Source of the DNA: Eimeria necatrix
Lineage: Eukaryota; Apicomplexa; Conoidasida; Eucoccidiorida; Eimeriidae
Reading direction: 5' to 3'
NCBI RefSeq assembly: GCF_000499385.1
Contig: NW_013651795.1
Span: 2,175-66,174, forward strand
Length of the DNA stretch: 64,000 nucleotides
Within the stretch, counting starts at the first letter, position 1; each line of letters begins with the position of its first letter. The position numbers and the translations under genes were made by a program. Below the pieces are notes generated by a model. It worked only from the letters and a program-made list of their open reading frames with translations. It was not told where the DNA came from and ran no database searches. This document shows, piece after piece, positions 1 to 12,446 of the stretch.

Positions 1-1440
1 CCGTTTCAGGTAAAACACGCGCTGCGCAGTTGCGAGCTTGCATTTCGCGCACACTTACATTCATGCACAGAGAATGGGAGAGAGACGGACTAGCTCTATT
101 ACATATATTTCTACTCACTGTGCAGTGTTCAACTGTTTTAAATTTTAGCGAGTGCGTTAGTTCACCAATCGCCTATAGCAACAATCGTCTTCATATAACT
201 GACGATACAACTAAATTGTAGCGAACGGCGATGCCCTATACTTTGGGAGAGTAACATGTTGTGCAGGGCATTGCTTCGTTCGACATATCAGAAGCGCATA
301 TGTGTAGCTGCACAAAGCACGCAGTTTGCTACAGCTAGGTGTTCTAGCTAGAGCATGCAATCCGCAGTTCCAAGCTTGCGTTTCGCGAACATTTTGATGC
401 TTGCGCAGACAAAGGGGCAGCGACGGCTTAACTCATTCACATAATCTTCTACTCACTGTGCAGCGTTCCACTGTCTAAAATTATAAGCTAGTGCGTTCGC
501 CCGCTAAGCGCCCACAGCAGCAACTGTCTCCCCATAGCTCTTGATACAACTAAGCTCTAGCACGTGGTGATGCCATAAATCGTGGGGACTTAACATGTTG
601 TCCAGGCACATAGTTTCGTTTTTCCTATTAGACGTGTAGAGGCGTAGTTGGTCGGTGCACGCGATTAGGTGCAGTTGAGCGTTTCAGGTAAAACATGCGC
701 TGCGAAGCTGCGCGCTTGATTTTCGCGCACACTTTGATGCTTGCCCAGACAAAGACATAGCGACGGCTTAGCTCATTGACATTTTCTTTCGCGCATTGTG
801 CAGTGTTCCATTATATGAAATTTTAGCGAGTGCGTTAGCGTACTAATCCCCCGCAGCAACAATTGTCTCCATATAACTGGCGAAACAACAGAAGCAACCG
901 AGCAAACGGCGATGCCCTGTACGCTGGGAGGGTAACACGTTGTGCAGGGTATTGCTTCGCTCGACATCTAGACAATGCGATCTGAAGTTCCAAGCTTGCG
1001 TTTCGCGCAAGATCTTCGCTGTCCCTTTGTCTGCGCAAGCAGACAAAGGGACAGCAAAGGCTTTGCTGATTTACATATTCTTTCATTCACTGAGCATGCT
1101 TCTACTGGTATTTGTTTTAGCGAATGTTAGCGCGCTAATCGCCCACACCATCAACTGTTTTTCCTAACTCTTGTTTCAATAAAGCTAGCACTTGATGATG
1201 CCAAGTATTTGTGGAGGTTAACAATCTGTGCAAGCTTGTATTCTTTGGCTCGGCATATTAGAGTCGTGCTTGGTCCACGCGATTTCCTGCAGTTGAATGT
1301 TTCACGTAGAACATGCGGTCCGAGAATTTAGCGAGCTAATCGCGCATAGCTCCAATTATCTGCACGCGATCCGAGCTTCCATTTCGCACATAGTTTAATG
1401 CCTGCCCAGACGAATGCTAAGTAGACGCTGACCTTATTTG
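1..1440. repeat. Degenerate ~335-bp tandem repeat array
   Basis: A block recurs with landmarks in constant order: a start like 'caagcttgcgtttcgcg', then 'gcagacaaagg', then 'ctcactgtgcagtgttcca', then 'agtgcgttag', then 'catataactgacgatacaac', then 'gtgatgcc' and 'aacatgttgtgcagg'. The 'actcactgtgcag' landmark falls near 113, 452, 790 and 1083, giving spacings of about 339, 338 and 293 bp. A weaker further copy begins near 1350. Copies differ by many substitutions and small indels, so the array is old. No reading frame is conserved between copies, so I see no gene here. Confidence 0.8.
1018..1055. repeat. Perfect 38-bp palindrome (17-bp arms, 4-bp loop)
   Basis: GCTGTCCCTTTGTCTGC, loop GCAA, then its exact reverse complement. 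It lies where the ~335-bp repeat carries its 'gcagacaaagg' landmark, so it probably arose by local inverted duplication of that landmark. As RNA it would form a very stable hairpin. Confidence 0.9.
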
Positions 1441-2274
1441 CAGACAGCCGGATGATGGCTTTTCGTATCCGATGCGTTTACCTGTTTTACTTGCTCTACG
1501 TGTCAGTTTTATAATTGCTGGAGAGACACAGCACGCGACATCTGTGGGCTAGATGTAGCCATTTGGTGGACAAACGTTCGTTGATTCCGGCCAGTAATGC
1601 TCAGCTCCCAGCATTCACATGGTTTCCGTCTGTGCGTATTTATGCTTTTGTGCAACCCAGCATTGCTGTTTTGTTTATGAGTTCTTTTGGCGCCTACTAA
1701 GTACGTATCAACAGCCGTCCCGGCCACCTTCTTCGTGCCCCTGGCCTCGTGCTCACCCCATTCCCTCAAAATCCTGATTGCTCTGTCTTCACTGGCCAAC
1801 TGCATCTTGGTGACTTTAAGTGGCAGCGCTTTCACCTCCGAAAGGTGCAGACGCCGAGTGTGCAGAAACGTGTTCGTATCAACTGTTTTGAGACAGTGTT
1901 TCTAGCTTATCTCCCCCGAAAGTTCCTATTGACGGGAGGTTTTTCTATGCAGACGTCCGTACAATGTGTTAGCCCGCTGGCTACCAATAAATGCAATTGC
2001 TTTATTCACAGCCGTCACAAGTAATTCTTTTCGAATAGTGCTGTCTAGTGTTCCTGTTAGATTTGGTTTGTCTTTAGGAAGTAAGTTGGCGCACCAGAAT
2101 CGCAGACATGCGGTTGATTTGTTAAATCAGTTTGAAGCAGTAATGTCACGGGAGATTCACAAGATCCTAACATCCAAAAGTAAAATTTACGTGTCCTGTG
2201 GTTTTGTGTTGAATGTACGCCGCAAAGTAACCGGCGGTTCTTTTCATGCTGCTTAGTGAAAAGCTGTGGCGTGA
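1441..2274. other. Gene-free stretch, no convincing coding region
   Basis: Open frames of about 70-108 codons exist on both strands around 1509-2256, but none has a recognisable motif, a splice-supported boundary or a clear codon bias, and both strands are equally open. I see nothing else here beyond ordinary P-block sequence. Confidence 0.5.
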
Positions 2275-3035
2275 TTGCATGATGTGTATCTCCATATGTT
2301 TGGCAAAATTTTACTTAATGCAGTTGACGATGCCTTTTCCCAATGGATCTTCGTCAGCGCATTCGCTTTCTGACTGGTAACAATGCTGTTCTTTTGTTTT
2401 GCTACTGTTGTGATATGGTGGATTCTGCCCTGCTAATTTTTTCAAGTGGTCCAGCCAGCAGTTTATTTTCTTGTGAGTCTCTGTTCCCTGGGAATCTAGC
2501 TGGTGCGTGGGTGAACTAGCATGGTTGACGCGCAGCGCAGCAGCTCATGCAAGTTGCGCATTTTGGTGGTTCCTGCCGCATATACTTTCCTTGGAATGTT
2601 TGAATCCGTTGAATCTATGAAAGTCCAGAGAGTCCGTCGATGCACCTATAGGAGCCCGACGCAAATTATCAAGTGCATAAAAATGGCTTGTTTGGGAGTT
2701 TCCAATCATAAGGTGCTCTTGCTTTTGCAAGGTTTTACTCTGCAAAAATTTAGAGTGTGCGTTGATCCGCGGGCGGCTTGCACTTGTAACTGATCTTTCA
2801 GAGCTCTTCACAGAACAAAGTGATCCCACACGATAGAGGCCTTGTATATGCAATTTGGCATAATGTGGGTGCTTTGCAAGTACGTTGTCATATTGAGACC
2901 GCAGGTATGCACTCGATTTGTTCAGCAAGTATGTCGCAGCAAGGTTTTTTTGGGGGTTCATGCGGTCCTGGCATGCATGGCTTGGTTTCGAGCACCTTCT
3001 GGATATGCGACGAAGGAGCACAGAACCCCGTAAAT
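2275..3035. repeat. Direct duplication, copy A (pair with 4010-4990)
   Basis: The sequence from 'tgtatctccatatgtttggc' through 'cgacgcgcagcgcagcagct', 'tgatccgcgggcggcttgca' and 'catgcatggcttggtttcga' matches 4010-4990 in order with moderate divergence. Copy-to-copy offset is about 1.74 kb at the left end and 1.95 kb at the right, so indels have accumulated. Several 60-160 codon frames run through both copies, but frames are broken differently in each, which argues against a conserved protein. Confidence 0.8.
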
Positions 3036-4009
3036 CTAAACATTTTGTACTTAGTATGCATGCCTATTTGTAAAAAGTCGGTACATGCGTGCGCTCATGC
3101 CCCGTCAATGCGGCAGTCGCATCCACTAGCTGATACGTCATTCCGTTTCCAGTTGAGTCAATATTTCCAACTGCCCGCACAAGTTCTCCCACTGTCCAAA
3201 CTGACACCCCAAAACTGTTGAGACTTTGAACTTGGTGACTGCCATATCTTGGTGATTCCACTTAAAAGTGCTTTGCTTTTCGCATAGTGATATCTGTTGA
3301 AGCTAGAGGAAGTGCGTTATCGCACCACGACCGACGAACAACTGCGTGTATATCATTTGCGGGAATTTTTGATTCCCGATTACTGAGCCGATTCGCATTA
3401 CTACAATCGGCAGTGATTTGCAAAATAAGGCAGTACGCTAGCGAATGGTCATGCTAGGTACGCAATGCAACAGCTCGCGCGAGTGACTGCCTATTGACCG
3501 CTGATTGTGCGATTCCTCATTGCGGTATGGCTAACTGTGCGATTTCAGTTCGTGCGTTCGAAAAACGCAATGTCCGAAGCGTAAATGCAAGTGCATATTA
3601 TTCTTTGTTGAGAATTCTTTAAGGGGCCATTTGTTTTGCCTCTGCTTTATCCTACTGGAATTTAGAAAGTGCGTTGGCACGACGGCTGCCCGCACATGCA
3701 ACTGACGTGCCCACAACCGTCGAAACAATCGATTGATTCCAAATAAAAATTGCGTTAATGTGGGCTTATTCTACTCCATGCATGGCTAGGAAGTGCGCCG
3801 GGGCATCAGGGCAAAATACATGTAGTGTTTTTTCCAAGCGGTTTTCCATTGCAGGGTGTGTTCGGAGGATTATTCACTCCTGGCTCGCAGGATACCCATT
3901 TTTTGAACCTTCCACTTGTCGAATCACTTTGGGGCTTTCCTGATGCCTAAACTTGCCTCCATGCATCATTCTTTGCGCATCTGCATCGGCAATCCAGTTG
4001 CAGACTGCA
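3036..4009. other. Spacer between duplicated blocks with two AGTGCGTTGGC-type boxes
   Basis: No gene seen. It holds two copies of the box found throughout the first 10 kb: 'aagtgcgttatcgcaccacg' near 3308 and 'aaagtgcgttggcacgacgg' near 3665, each followed by a 'cgcacatgcaactg'-like tail. Confidence 0.6.
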
Positions 4010-4990
4010 AGACGCGTATCTCCATATGTTTGGCACACATTTACTTAATGCAGTTGACGACACTTTTTGCCAATGGATCTTGGTCAGTGCATTCGTTTTC
4101 TGCCTGGCAACAACGTTATAATCTGCTATTGATGTGATACGGTGGGTTCTGCCCTGCTACTTTTTCAAGTGGTCCAGACACGGCATGCTTCCACTTGCTC
4201 TTCTGCTCACCCTAGCCCTTGACAAATGCGAGTACACTCTTCTTACTAGCTGCCGCAAGGTATTGACTGACAGTGACATTTATTTCGGCAAGCTGGCACT
4301 GCCCGCCGTCCAAGGAACTGCTTCAAGTCAGCGGCAACCAATGCCCGCGATGAATGGATGTGCACCCTTTGTCACAACCTTTTGGTCCTCAAAAAACTAA
4401 CAATTTATTTTCTTGCGAGCCACTGTCCCCTGGGAATCTAGCTGGTGCGTGGTTGAACTAGCTTGGTCGACGCGCAGCGCAGCAGCTCATGCAAGTTGCA
4501 CATTTTGGTGGCTCCTATCGCATGTACGCATGTGGCGTCTTTCCTTGGAATGTTTGATTCCGTGAAAGTCCAGACAGTCCGTCGATGCACCTGTAAAAGC
4601 CCGACGCAAAATATCAAGTGCATAAAAGTGGCTTGATTGGGCGTTTCCAATCATACGGTGTTCTTGCTTTTGCAAGGTTTTGCTCTGCAAAAACTTAGGA
4701 TGTGCGTTGATCCGCGGGCGGCTTGCACTTGTAACTGATCTTTCAGAGCTCTTCACAGAATAAAGTGATCCCACATGATAGAGCGTCTTGTATCTGCAAT
4801 ATGGCACAATGTGGGTGCTTTGCAAGTGCGTTATCATGTCGGGACCACAGATACGTACTTGATTTGTGTAGTCGATTTGTTCAGGCAGTATGCCATGGCA
4901 AAGTTTTTTGGGGTGTTCATGAGATCCTGGCATGCAAGACTTGGTTTCGAGCAACTGCTGGACATGTGTTTAAGGAACACGAGGAATGTT
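4010..4990. repeat. Direct duplication, copy B (pair with 2275-3035)
   Basis: Second copy of the block described at 2275-3035. It has small insertions (for example around 4520) and one relatively long insertion near 4140-4420. No protein frame is preserved between the two copies. Confidence 0.8.
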
Positions 4991-5384
4991 AGCGCTATTT
5001 TTGCTTGTAGTTTATGCATGCGTGTTATGTTTTGTAGTCTCAAATATTTCTTAGCCAGTCCTTTGCCCCACTTCTACACTGGCACTCCATGAACAGCATT
5101 CATGCGATTGCGGAAACTTAAGTGATGGCCGCTGGAAATGCTTGTCTCTTATGTAATAAATGTTTCCATGTGGTTGCAAGTACTTGAGTGAATGCCGCTG
5201 GCAACGTTTGTCGGTTTTAGATACGCTTGCTGTGCGCATACGCTTGCTGTCGAAAAATGCAGTAACAGTTTCAATTCACTGCCGATGTGTTGTGACGTTT
5301 GCCTTGCTGGGCTGCTTAAATGATTTTCCAGCGCCTACTTGCTCTCTTGTTTACATTAGCTCTTCGAAACTAGCTGCAGCAGCT

Positions 5385-5665
5385 TAATGATTCCGAATGA
5401 CGATGTCGTGCATCGACGTTGCCATTTCCTATCTTTTGAGAAACATGCTTGCTGCTCCGCAACCAATGCTGACGAGGAGCTAGTGCAAAGCATTTCCAAA
5501 AAAGTCGCTGTTCCCGACGATTGCATCGCTTGTTTCCACAAGACGTTGCTTTTTGCGAATGCAGTTGGTGAGTTGGAGGACTGGCACTTTGGACGCGCAA
5601 AGCATTGATTTAGTTAGGCTGCGGCAGCTCGGCATCTTCTGACTAATATGCCATAATACCCTTAT
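5385..5665. repeat. Direct duplication, copy A (pair with 6470-6765)
   Basis: 'acgttgccatttcct', 'gcaaccaatg', 'cccgacga', 'catcgcttgtttccacaag' and 'gacgcgcaaagcattgattt' recur in the same order about 1.09 kb downstream. Divergence is roughly a base in five by eye. No coding potential is shared by the copies. Confidence 0.75.
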
Positions 5666-6469
5666 ATTTGCGACTCCGCGTAACTTCAGAAGGTCTGTCG
5701 ATGCAGGGAGATGCCGCCAGCAGAACTCTTAGTGCATATCGCTCGATTTCGCTGTGCATTTCAGCATTTCATGAGAGAGGCTTTACTCGTTGTTTCAATT
5801 TTTTGAATTCTACGGAGGGCTAGGCAGTGCGCTATCTCCCTTGTTGCCCATGCGTGCAGGTGACTTTACGGTCCATAAGGCAACAAAGTGTTTTCAATAA
5901 GTACTAGTGTTTACATCTGCAAATACTACCGTTTACATCTGCAAATAAATTTTTGCACGGGTTTTGAATTCTTCTTGGCTGTCATTTGTGCCTGCATGAG
6001 GGCACTGCGTAGATATTTAGGAAGTGCGTTGGCATATTGGAACCGCAGACGCAGTTGATTTCTTCAGGCAATTAGTTGGTGCAGGGTGGCTCACAACGTT
6101 TATGCAATCTTGATTCAAAGAACATTTAAGCAATTTTTGCAGGCATGCTCATGCAGCAGAAAAAGAAGCGCAGACTTGAATGTTTAGTACTCTGTTGCTA
6201 GTTTGTTGAGTTTCTGTGCTTGGTCCTTCCTCAGCCTGCCCATTTCTTTGTCTGCGTACCGCCATCAACTCATTTGCTATTTTTTTCAGGAAAAACCCTA
6301 GTGACTCCAGATAGCAATGCTTAGCGAACTCGGGGGAGATTTTTATCTGTATCGCCCGCTGTTTGCCGATGCAGTACTGCGACGAGTTCGTTGGTGTAGT
6401 GATCATGTGAGCTGCACCATGATTTTCCTAGGTGGGCAAGTCACGGCCCTCTACGCACCTGTCTGTAAT

Positions 6470-6765
6470 TCCAAATGATAGTGCCTTGGAACTCTAAACG
6501 TTGCCATTTCCTGTCATTTAAGATATTATGCTGCTACTCCGGCAACCAATGATGGTGACGAGATAGTGCATGCCACTTCCCAAAACGTCGTTATTCCCGA
6601 CGAATGCATAGCTTGTTTCCACAAGGCGCTGCATTTTGCGAACGCAGGTGGTGCGTTGGCGAGCTGGCGCTTTAGACGCGCAAAGCATTGATTTAGTCGG
6701 GCAGCGGCAACTCGGTATTTTCTGATTAATATGTCTTATTACCTGTTTATGTGCATATTCTTCCA
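6470..6765. repeat. Direct duplication, copy B (pair with 5385-5665)
   Basis: Second copy of the 5385-5665 block; it also carries an AGTGCGTTGGC-type box ('ggtgcgttggcgagctggcg') near 6651. Confidence 0.75.
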
Positions 6766-7489
6766 ACTTCAGAAAGTGTGTCGACACAGGCACGCACCGC
6801 TAGCACTGCTGTTAGTGCGTATTAATACGTTCTGCTATGGATTTTGAAATAAAGCCAAACCAAGAGCTCTACTTGCTTCCCATACTTTTTATTTCTGTCG
6901 AGGTTTAGGAGGTGAGTTGGCCTGATGACCACCCGTGCGTGCGGCTGATCCCACAGTCCATGACACAGCAAAGTGGTTTTAAATAATAGTAGCATCTGCT
7001 GCTGTAAACTACTTTCACTGCGCATTTTTTGGGCGCGTCTTGGCACCCCCAAGCATGCAGTTGATCTGTGCAAGAGCTCTGGCATAACGAGGTGACGTTA
7101 GACGATGGCATTTTCACATTAAAAACGTCGTCTTGGAAGCGTATGCACAGGGAAGGGCACATCAGACACAGGAATGCCTTATTGGCAAGCGCTTCACCAA
7201 ATCGATGTTCCTGGTTGTTCGAGCTACTTACAATTTATCCTTGTCCAGATCTTTGCGCCGACCCTTCGGAACCGGCTCGCTCTGTTTTAATTCGCTGAGA
7301 TATCTTGTGTTTTTCAAGATGCTACCGACCGAAGTTGGAGGCAGTGCGTCGACACAACGTGAACAGGCACAACCATAGTGCCTATTAGTTGCCACTGCTT
7401 TCCGGATATTGCACTAACTTTTCTTGAAAACTACAACCATGAGCAAACTCAGCAAGTGCGTTGCGAGCTGGCTTGGCTTATTCAGGGTC
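6766..7489. other. Gene-free P-block sequence before the AT-rich insertion
   Basis: No gene recognised. Box-like sequences occur near 6776, 6910 and 7339. The base composition shifts sharply to AT-rich from about 7490, marking the left edge of the organelle-derived cluster. Confidence 0.5.
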
Positions 7490-8139
7490 TTGCAAGAAAA
7501 ATTATAAAATTTATATGTAATTGTATTTCAAGTAATTTTTTTAAAAGCCTTTATAAAATACGTTTTGTTTACATGGTAAGGTTTAGCGTTTACTTTCAAG
7601 TGAAGCTTTGTGCTCCACCGATACAAAAAAAATATTATCTGCTGATTACATTCAATATACACTTATATTAAAATTAATTACATCTTTAATTTCTAATTAT
7701 TATACATATGGCAATATTTATTCTGGAATGCTTTCAAATCGACCATTTTATTTAACAAATTAATTATACATAAATGGTTAAGATATTTTTTTAAACTAAT
7801 TTAATCGTTGAAAATAATTATAAAAAATGCATTTTATGTATCATACTTTGTATCTTTTGTATCTCAAAGTAAAATTAAAATACAATAATTTAAGAAGTTT
7901 AAATACAATTCCCAATTTATTAATATTCATAATTTTAGATTAATTTTTTTAATTTTTTATTTCAAAAAGTATACTATTTTATATTTTTAGATTATTAAAA
8001 ATAAAGTACCAATAAAGATAAAATTTACTAATATATTTAATTAGACAAAAAAACAAATAGGATTTATTTTAAAATATAATAAGTACTATGCTAAAGTGTA
8101 GAAAATAAAGTGAACTTCTAGCCAGATAGCTTCTACAAA

Positions 8140-8235
8140 ATGAATACATCATTAATGTCATTATCTCCAACCTTAGTAGATTTAGTTGTGTTTGGTTTAG
8201 CTTTATCTGGTATTTTTTATAGAAACTATTTTTGA
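8140..8235 (+). CDS. 31-codon open frame in AT-rich organelle-like DNA, unidentified
   Basis: An ATG-initiated frame encodes a hydrophobic peptide beginning MNTSLMSLSPTLVDLVVFGL and stopping at TGA. The composition is organelle-like and the peptide could be one membrane helix, perhaps a fragment of a mitochondrial membrane protein. I cannot assign it to cox3 or cob with confidence. It may simply be a remnant. Confidence 0.25.
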   Translation: MNTSLMSLSPTLVDLVVFGLALSGIFYRNYF

Positions 8236-8495
8236 AGCTAAAATGTTACTTAATATATATTTTATACCTCAAAATTTCAATATATCAACAAATATGTTTT
8301 TCACGAAGAAAATGCATTAAATTATTTATGAAATTATAGTTTATACACGTTTTCGTATAAACAAAAAATTTATTATTTTTTCCAGAGTTTTTGGTTAATA
8401 TTCGACTTCTTGAACCAGCCTGGTATCATAAAATCCAGCCAGAAACCATTCTATTTGAAATGTGGCACGCGCGTTGATTCAGTGTCCAGGACTCA

Positions 8496-8675
<180 letters not shown>

Positions 8676-8721
8676 TTATAATCTTTTATCTACTATATGA
8701 AATAAATACTTCTTGAGGTAA

Positions 8722-8896
8722 TTGAGCTCCAACAGTGATAAAAGAAATTTTGATTCTCTAATGCAACAACACGTAAACCAGAAGAGCTTAGTTCAAGTCT
8801 GATTAAGAGTGATAGTAGTGTACCTGCAATTGAGGAAAGGAAAGCAAACCATACATAGTAAATACCTAATTCTCTATGATTTGCGGCACCTCCCAA
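8722..8896 (-). pseudogene. cox1: cox1 fragment (N-terminal part), inverted
   Basis: The minus-strand frame contains NHRELGIYYVWFAFLSSIAG followed by TLLSLLIRLEL and SSSGLRVVALENQNFFYHCW. This corresponds to the cox1 N-terminus (NH-x-x-LG-x-YY-x-W-x-AF, then the RxEL motif). It is followed by unrelated sequence instead of the rest of the gene. Interpreted as a nuclear mitochondrial fragment. Confidence 0.8.
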
Positions 8897-8959
8897 AATT
8901 TTTAACTGGTTTCAAGTACTTATATGGGAAATCCATTAAGTACAATGTCACTAGATATT

Positions 8960-9223
8960 TTGTATACTTTAAGCTTCACTTCCCTATTTACTCTAGGAGG
9001 TCCCACTGGAGTACCATTAGGTAATACTGCTTTAGATGTTGCTCTACGTGATACATACCATGTAATTGCCCACTTCCATTTCGAACTATTTCTTGGTGCA
9101 TTTATTGGATTAATCTGTGGATTCTTCTACTTCCAAGAGTCTATATTTCGCTATACAGCTAGTGTCTTTACTCGAAATACATCAGATTCACAAATTATAA
9201 CGGATATTGGTAGAGCGACCTGA
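8960..9223 (+). pseudogene. cox1: cox1 fragment (C-terminal half), diverged plus-strand copy
   Basis: The plus-strand frame reads [20 protein letters not shown] then DTYHVIAHFHFELFLGAFIG and continues LICGFFYFQESIF. It overlaps in content with the minus-strand piece at 8505-8604 but has substitutions at normally invariant sites (H to R before DTY, Y to H, V to E). Such changes suggest decay without selection. The last residues (DSQIITDIGRAT) may be non-cox1 sequence joined to it. Confidence 0.85.
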
Positions 9224-9298
9224 ATATCTATTTTATTTCTATCCTCACGGGAACCTTTCCTGTGAGGATCGAAATGAAATTCTTGAAAGATATAACTC

Positions 9299-9352
9299 AA
9301 CATGATATAAAAGTTGTGGTAAACGGCGGCTGTAATCCATCGGTCCAAAAGA
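9299..9352 (+). rRNA. Mitochondrial LSU rRNA fragment (peptidyl-transferase region)
   Basis: 'gtggtaaacggcggctgtaa' followed by 'tccatcggtcc' matches the near-universal LSU rRNA segment gtaaacggcggccgtaacta with few changes. Apicomplexan mitochondrial rRNAs are naturally fragmented, and this looks like one such piece within the NUMT cluster. Probably not functional here. Confidence 0.7.
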
Positions 9353-9399
9353 AGCAAAATTCCAGTTTAATACGTAGAGATAAAGAAATTAAAAATATA

Positions 9400-9530
9400 A
9401 TTGAGGGTTCAACAAGAATATTAAATGTGATGAAATACTTATCGAACTCGGAGCTAGCTGGCTTTCCTCGAAATGCGTTGAGGCGCAGCTGTTACTTAAT
9501 ATTATAATTAAGGTGGTAAAGCACTATATC
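9400..9530 (+). rRNA. Mitochondrial LSU rRNA fragment (domain II-type piece)
   Basis: 'ggagctagctggctttcctc' then 'gaaatgcgttgaggcgcagc' and later 'aaggtggtaaagcact' follow the order of the LSU rRNA segment known in bacteria as gtagctggttctcctcgaaa ... gtagcgcc ... ggggtagagcact. It is a second fragmented mitochondrial rRNA piece on the same strand as the one at 9299-9352. Confidence 0.65.
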
Positions 9531-9735
9531 TAATATTTGTGGGAAACTAATTATTCTGTTTATGCTGAAATACCATTCTTTTTTTATTAAGGCATTGTTA
9601 ACCAATTATAAAAAAATTTTAAAGAAAATGCTATAAACTTAAATATTCAAAAATGTTTTCTTCCCCTAGTTATTATTGCTTAATAAGCCACATTAATGCT
9701 GAATTAATAGATGTGTAATAGTGCGTTAAAGCAGG

Positions 9736-11099
9736 AATTTGATATTTAAGCTGTCAAATTCCTACTGCAGGATCTATGCCTTTGCTAGTGTACAACATAT
9801 TATTCGAGAGGTGTCTTTTGGTTGGAAATTTAGATTCCTGCATGCAGCCGGAGCATCCTGCGTGTCTGTTAGGGGAAAAAGGAATTTTTCGCGGAGTAGT
9901 GAAGTGCAAAGATACAAAAAGGAAGACCAAAAGTGAAAGCGCATTCGCTTGGCACGTGCGATTGCGCGTAAGTGCAGGTCGTGCGTTGACACTAAAAGAC
10001 AGCTGGACTGCAGTCGCGGATGCCTTTTTATTGCTTTTTTAGACGGGTTAAAATGACTGTCCCATGTGTTCGTGGAATCCTTTTTTCTGTGGGCATATAG
10101 GGAGTGTGTTGGTCCATTGGCCGCAAACACGTGCAGCTGATCTGCCCACAGGAGTTGCCAACACTTAGTGACTCCGCGTGCCAATGGCATTTTTGCAAGC
10201 CATGGATAATTCTTGTGCATGCGTATGAAGTTTTTTGTTACATCGGATGCGGAGAATTGCAGTTGATCCATTTCAACGATCTGCCACCGCGAAGTGGCCT
10301 GCTGCCATCTTCACGTGGAAGATGCTGGCTTGCGCTCCAAAAAGGTACAGCAAAACTGAGAATAGGTTACCGACATGCGTGCTACCGCGCTGTTATCCCA
10401 TACTGAAAGATCCACTTCAGACGAGTCGTTCTCGGGATGCTCCCACCCGCGCCTCGGATTTGCAACATTTTTTGTCCTCAGTATCTGCCGCCGCTTGGTG
10501 ACTCCAACGAGGCACGGTTTTCTTCATAGCAGAGTCTCACGTTTTCCAGGAGCAGAATGTGCGCCGACACACGAGGGACCTAGGCCTGTCACGACTTCGC
10601 GACGCTGTCTCTCTTGTAGGCAGCCGTCTTAGTTACATTCAGACGAAGCGCTGATGCATTTGCATCCCAGTCGCGCGATGAATCGTTTAGCTGTGCGCAT
10701 CACAGCGTCATGCCTCTAGAGCCGCATTCGATTTGTGATCATGTTGTGCAAACTCAGAGGGTGTGTTGACGCTTGCACTATCACGCGTACGCTCAGACGC
10801 CCAGAAGCTGAAATGACCAGTGTTTAGACGGGTCTTCGCATTACGGTGGCTCTAAGCACATGCGTTGCATGGTTTCGAGCAATGGCACTGCATGCAAATT
10901 GAGCTCGTGGGTTAACTGAAAGATGCACTTTCTGTACAGCTCATCACTCCGCTCATGCACCTTCAGCTTGGAAGACAACCGATCTCATATAAGGAAATGC
11001 CGTGGCCTGGTGGCTCGAAGCAATTATCTCACGCAGATTTGCAGTGTGTCACTTTGTCCAAAGTCAACACTTCACTGGTGGCGCTCCACCAGCGTTCAT
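9736..11099. other. Gene-free P-block sequence
   Basis: Frames of up to 165 codons occur on either strand without recognisable motifs. An AGTGCGTTGGC-type box with tail ('ggagtgtgttggtccattgg' then 'ccgcaaacacgtgcagctga') lies at 10100, linking this region to the repeats left of the mitochondrial cluster. Confidence 0.5.
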
Positions 11100-12035
11100 A
11101 GCCCTTGCCACAACACGTTGATTTTAGGAGCTTTAAGAGCTTATACCATTTGCTGTTGCGACACTATGTTATATATAGATCGAGCATGTGAGCGGATGCA
11201 CCTATGCTTTTCTAGTACCTTGTTAGCTTCTCATTTCATGCATTCGTTTCCTCATTTGCTGCGCAGCGTCTCCTCGTTTCATCGCAGCTGACATATAATA
11301 AAGGCGGTTAATGCCTAGCTACCCGATCTCACAGTTTTGCGATCGCAATGAAGGCGCAGTGTTTAAAGCAGAATGTCTTTCCGTGCAAATTCAGTTCGTG
11401 CGTTAAGCTTGCGGAGTACCAGATACGCATGCGTAACCACTTCGTCATAATTGCCTAGCATTTGTAATTCGGGTTTATTGTGTCATTGTTTTGCATAGCA
11501 CACCACTGTGCAGAAAATACGCAGAAAGTCTTCTTGCTGGCTTCCCATAAATCGTTGCCTCGCCTTCAATGTGCCACTGCTTGCGTTTCCTCATGGACTC
11601 TCTAGCTGCATTCCTTCAAATGCAGAATGTATGTTGAATCCCAGACTGTCAACAAAGGCGATTAATATGCTCGCATGAATTGTCCTCCTAGCGATCTCGG
11701 ACTCTCAAGCTCGGGCTATCATGCTATTTATGCATAAGACTTTTCACTTTGTAACTTCAGAATGTCCGTTGGAGCACATGAATCAGAAGCGCTGCAAATG
11801 GCCAGCTAAACTCGGTACGCCAGGACTATCTGAGACAATTACGCAACTTTGGACTAGGCAGTCGTTCTTCATTCGGCGACAGCTAGTATGTTGATGGGAT
11901 GAAGGAACAAATGCAACACTGATTAGTCCATGCATTCTGCTCCAATATGCTTGCCCCAATCTGTCGTCGTGTCCATGTCCGTACCAATACTGTATGCACA
12001 CGTAAAAGCGCCTCACTGCAGTAGCGAGGTTTTGG
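11100..12035. repeat. ~930-bp direct duplication, copy A (pair with 12447-13325)
   Basis: From 'tttatatagatcgag'-type sequence through 'ctttccgtgcaaattcag' (11377) and 'gactgtcaacaaaggcgatt' (11644) to 'cactgcagtagcgagg', the block repeats downstream. Its core (about 11310-11690) is almost identical to the second copy at a constant offset of 1347 bp. This is much younger than the other duplications in the first 15 kb. Confidence 0.9.
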
Positions 12036-12446
12036 TTACCCCAGATGGTCGATAATAGTCGCTTCTGCAGCTTCTCACATCAAGAACGCTCCCGCCTTCC
12101 TCAGATATTGCTGTGCGTCATCTCCATCTTCTCATCTGTTTATTAACGGCGTCAAGCTGATATTTCTTGCAAATATATGCGCTTGGAGCCCCTTTTTTTG
12201 TCACCATTTACAAACTGGCACTCCAGCGCTGCAATGTTCGGCCGCCATATCTTATTCCTTGCAAATGCTGTGGCCATACAGCTGTGCGATCTGTCGTTCC
12301 TTGCTCGCTAAGAAATTGCGTCGAGCCGCCAATTCCGGAAGCACAGATATATTCACAATCATAAATAATTCAAGAGCGATAATGAACCTCTCTTTCGGAC
12401 CTGAGTACCTGATGCCAGTCCGGGTGGAGCGGCCTGGAAGAAACAA

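Noticed and set aside
1509..1835. 108-codon minus-strand frame
   Set aside because: Both strands are equally open, with no motif and no neighbour support.
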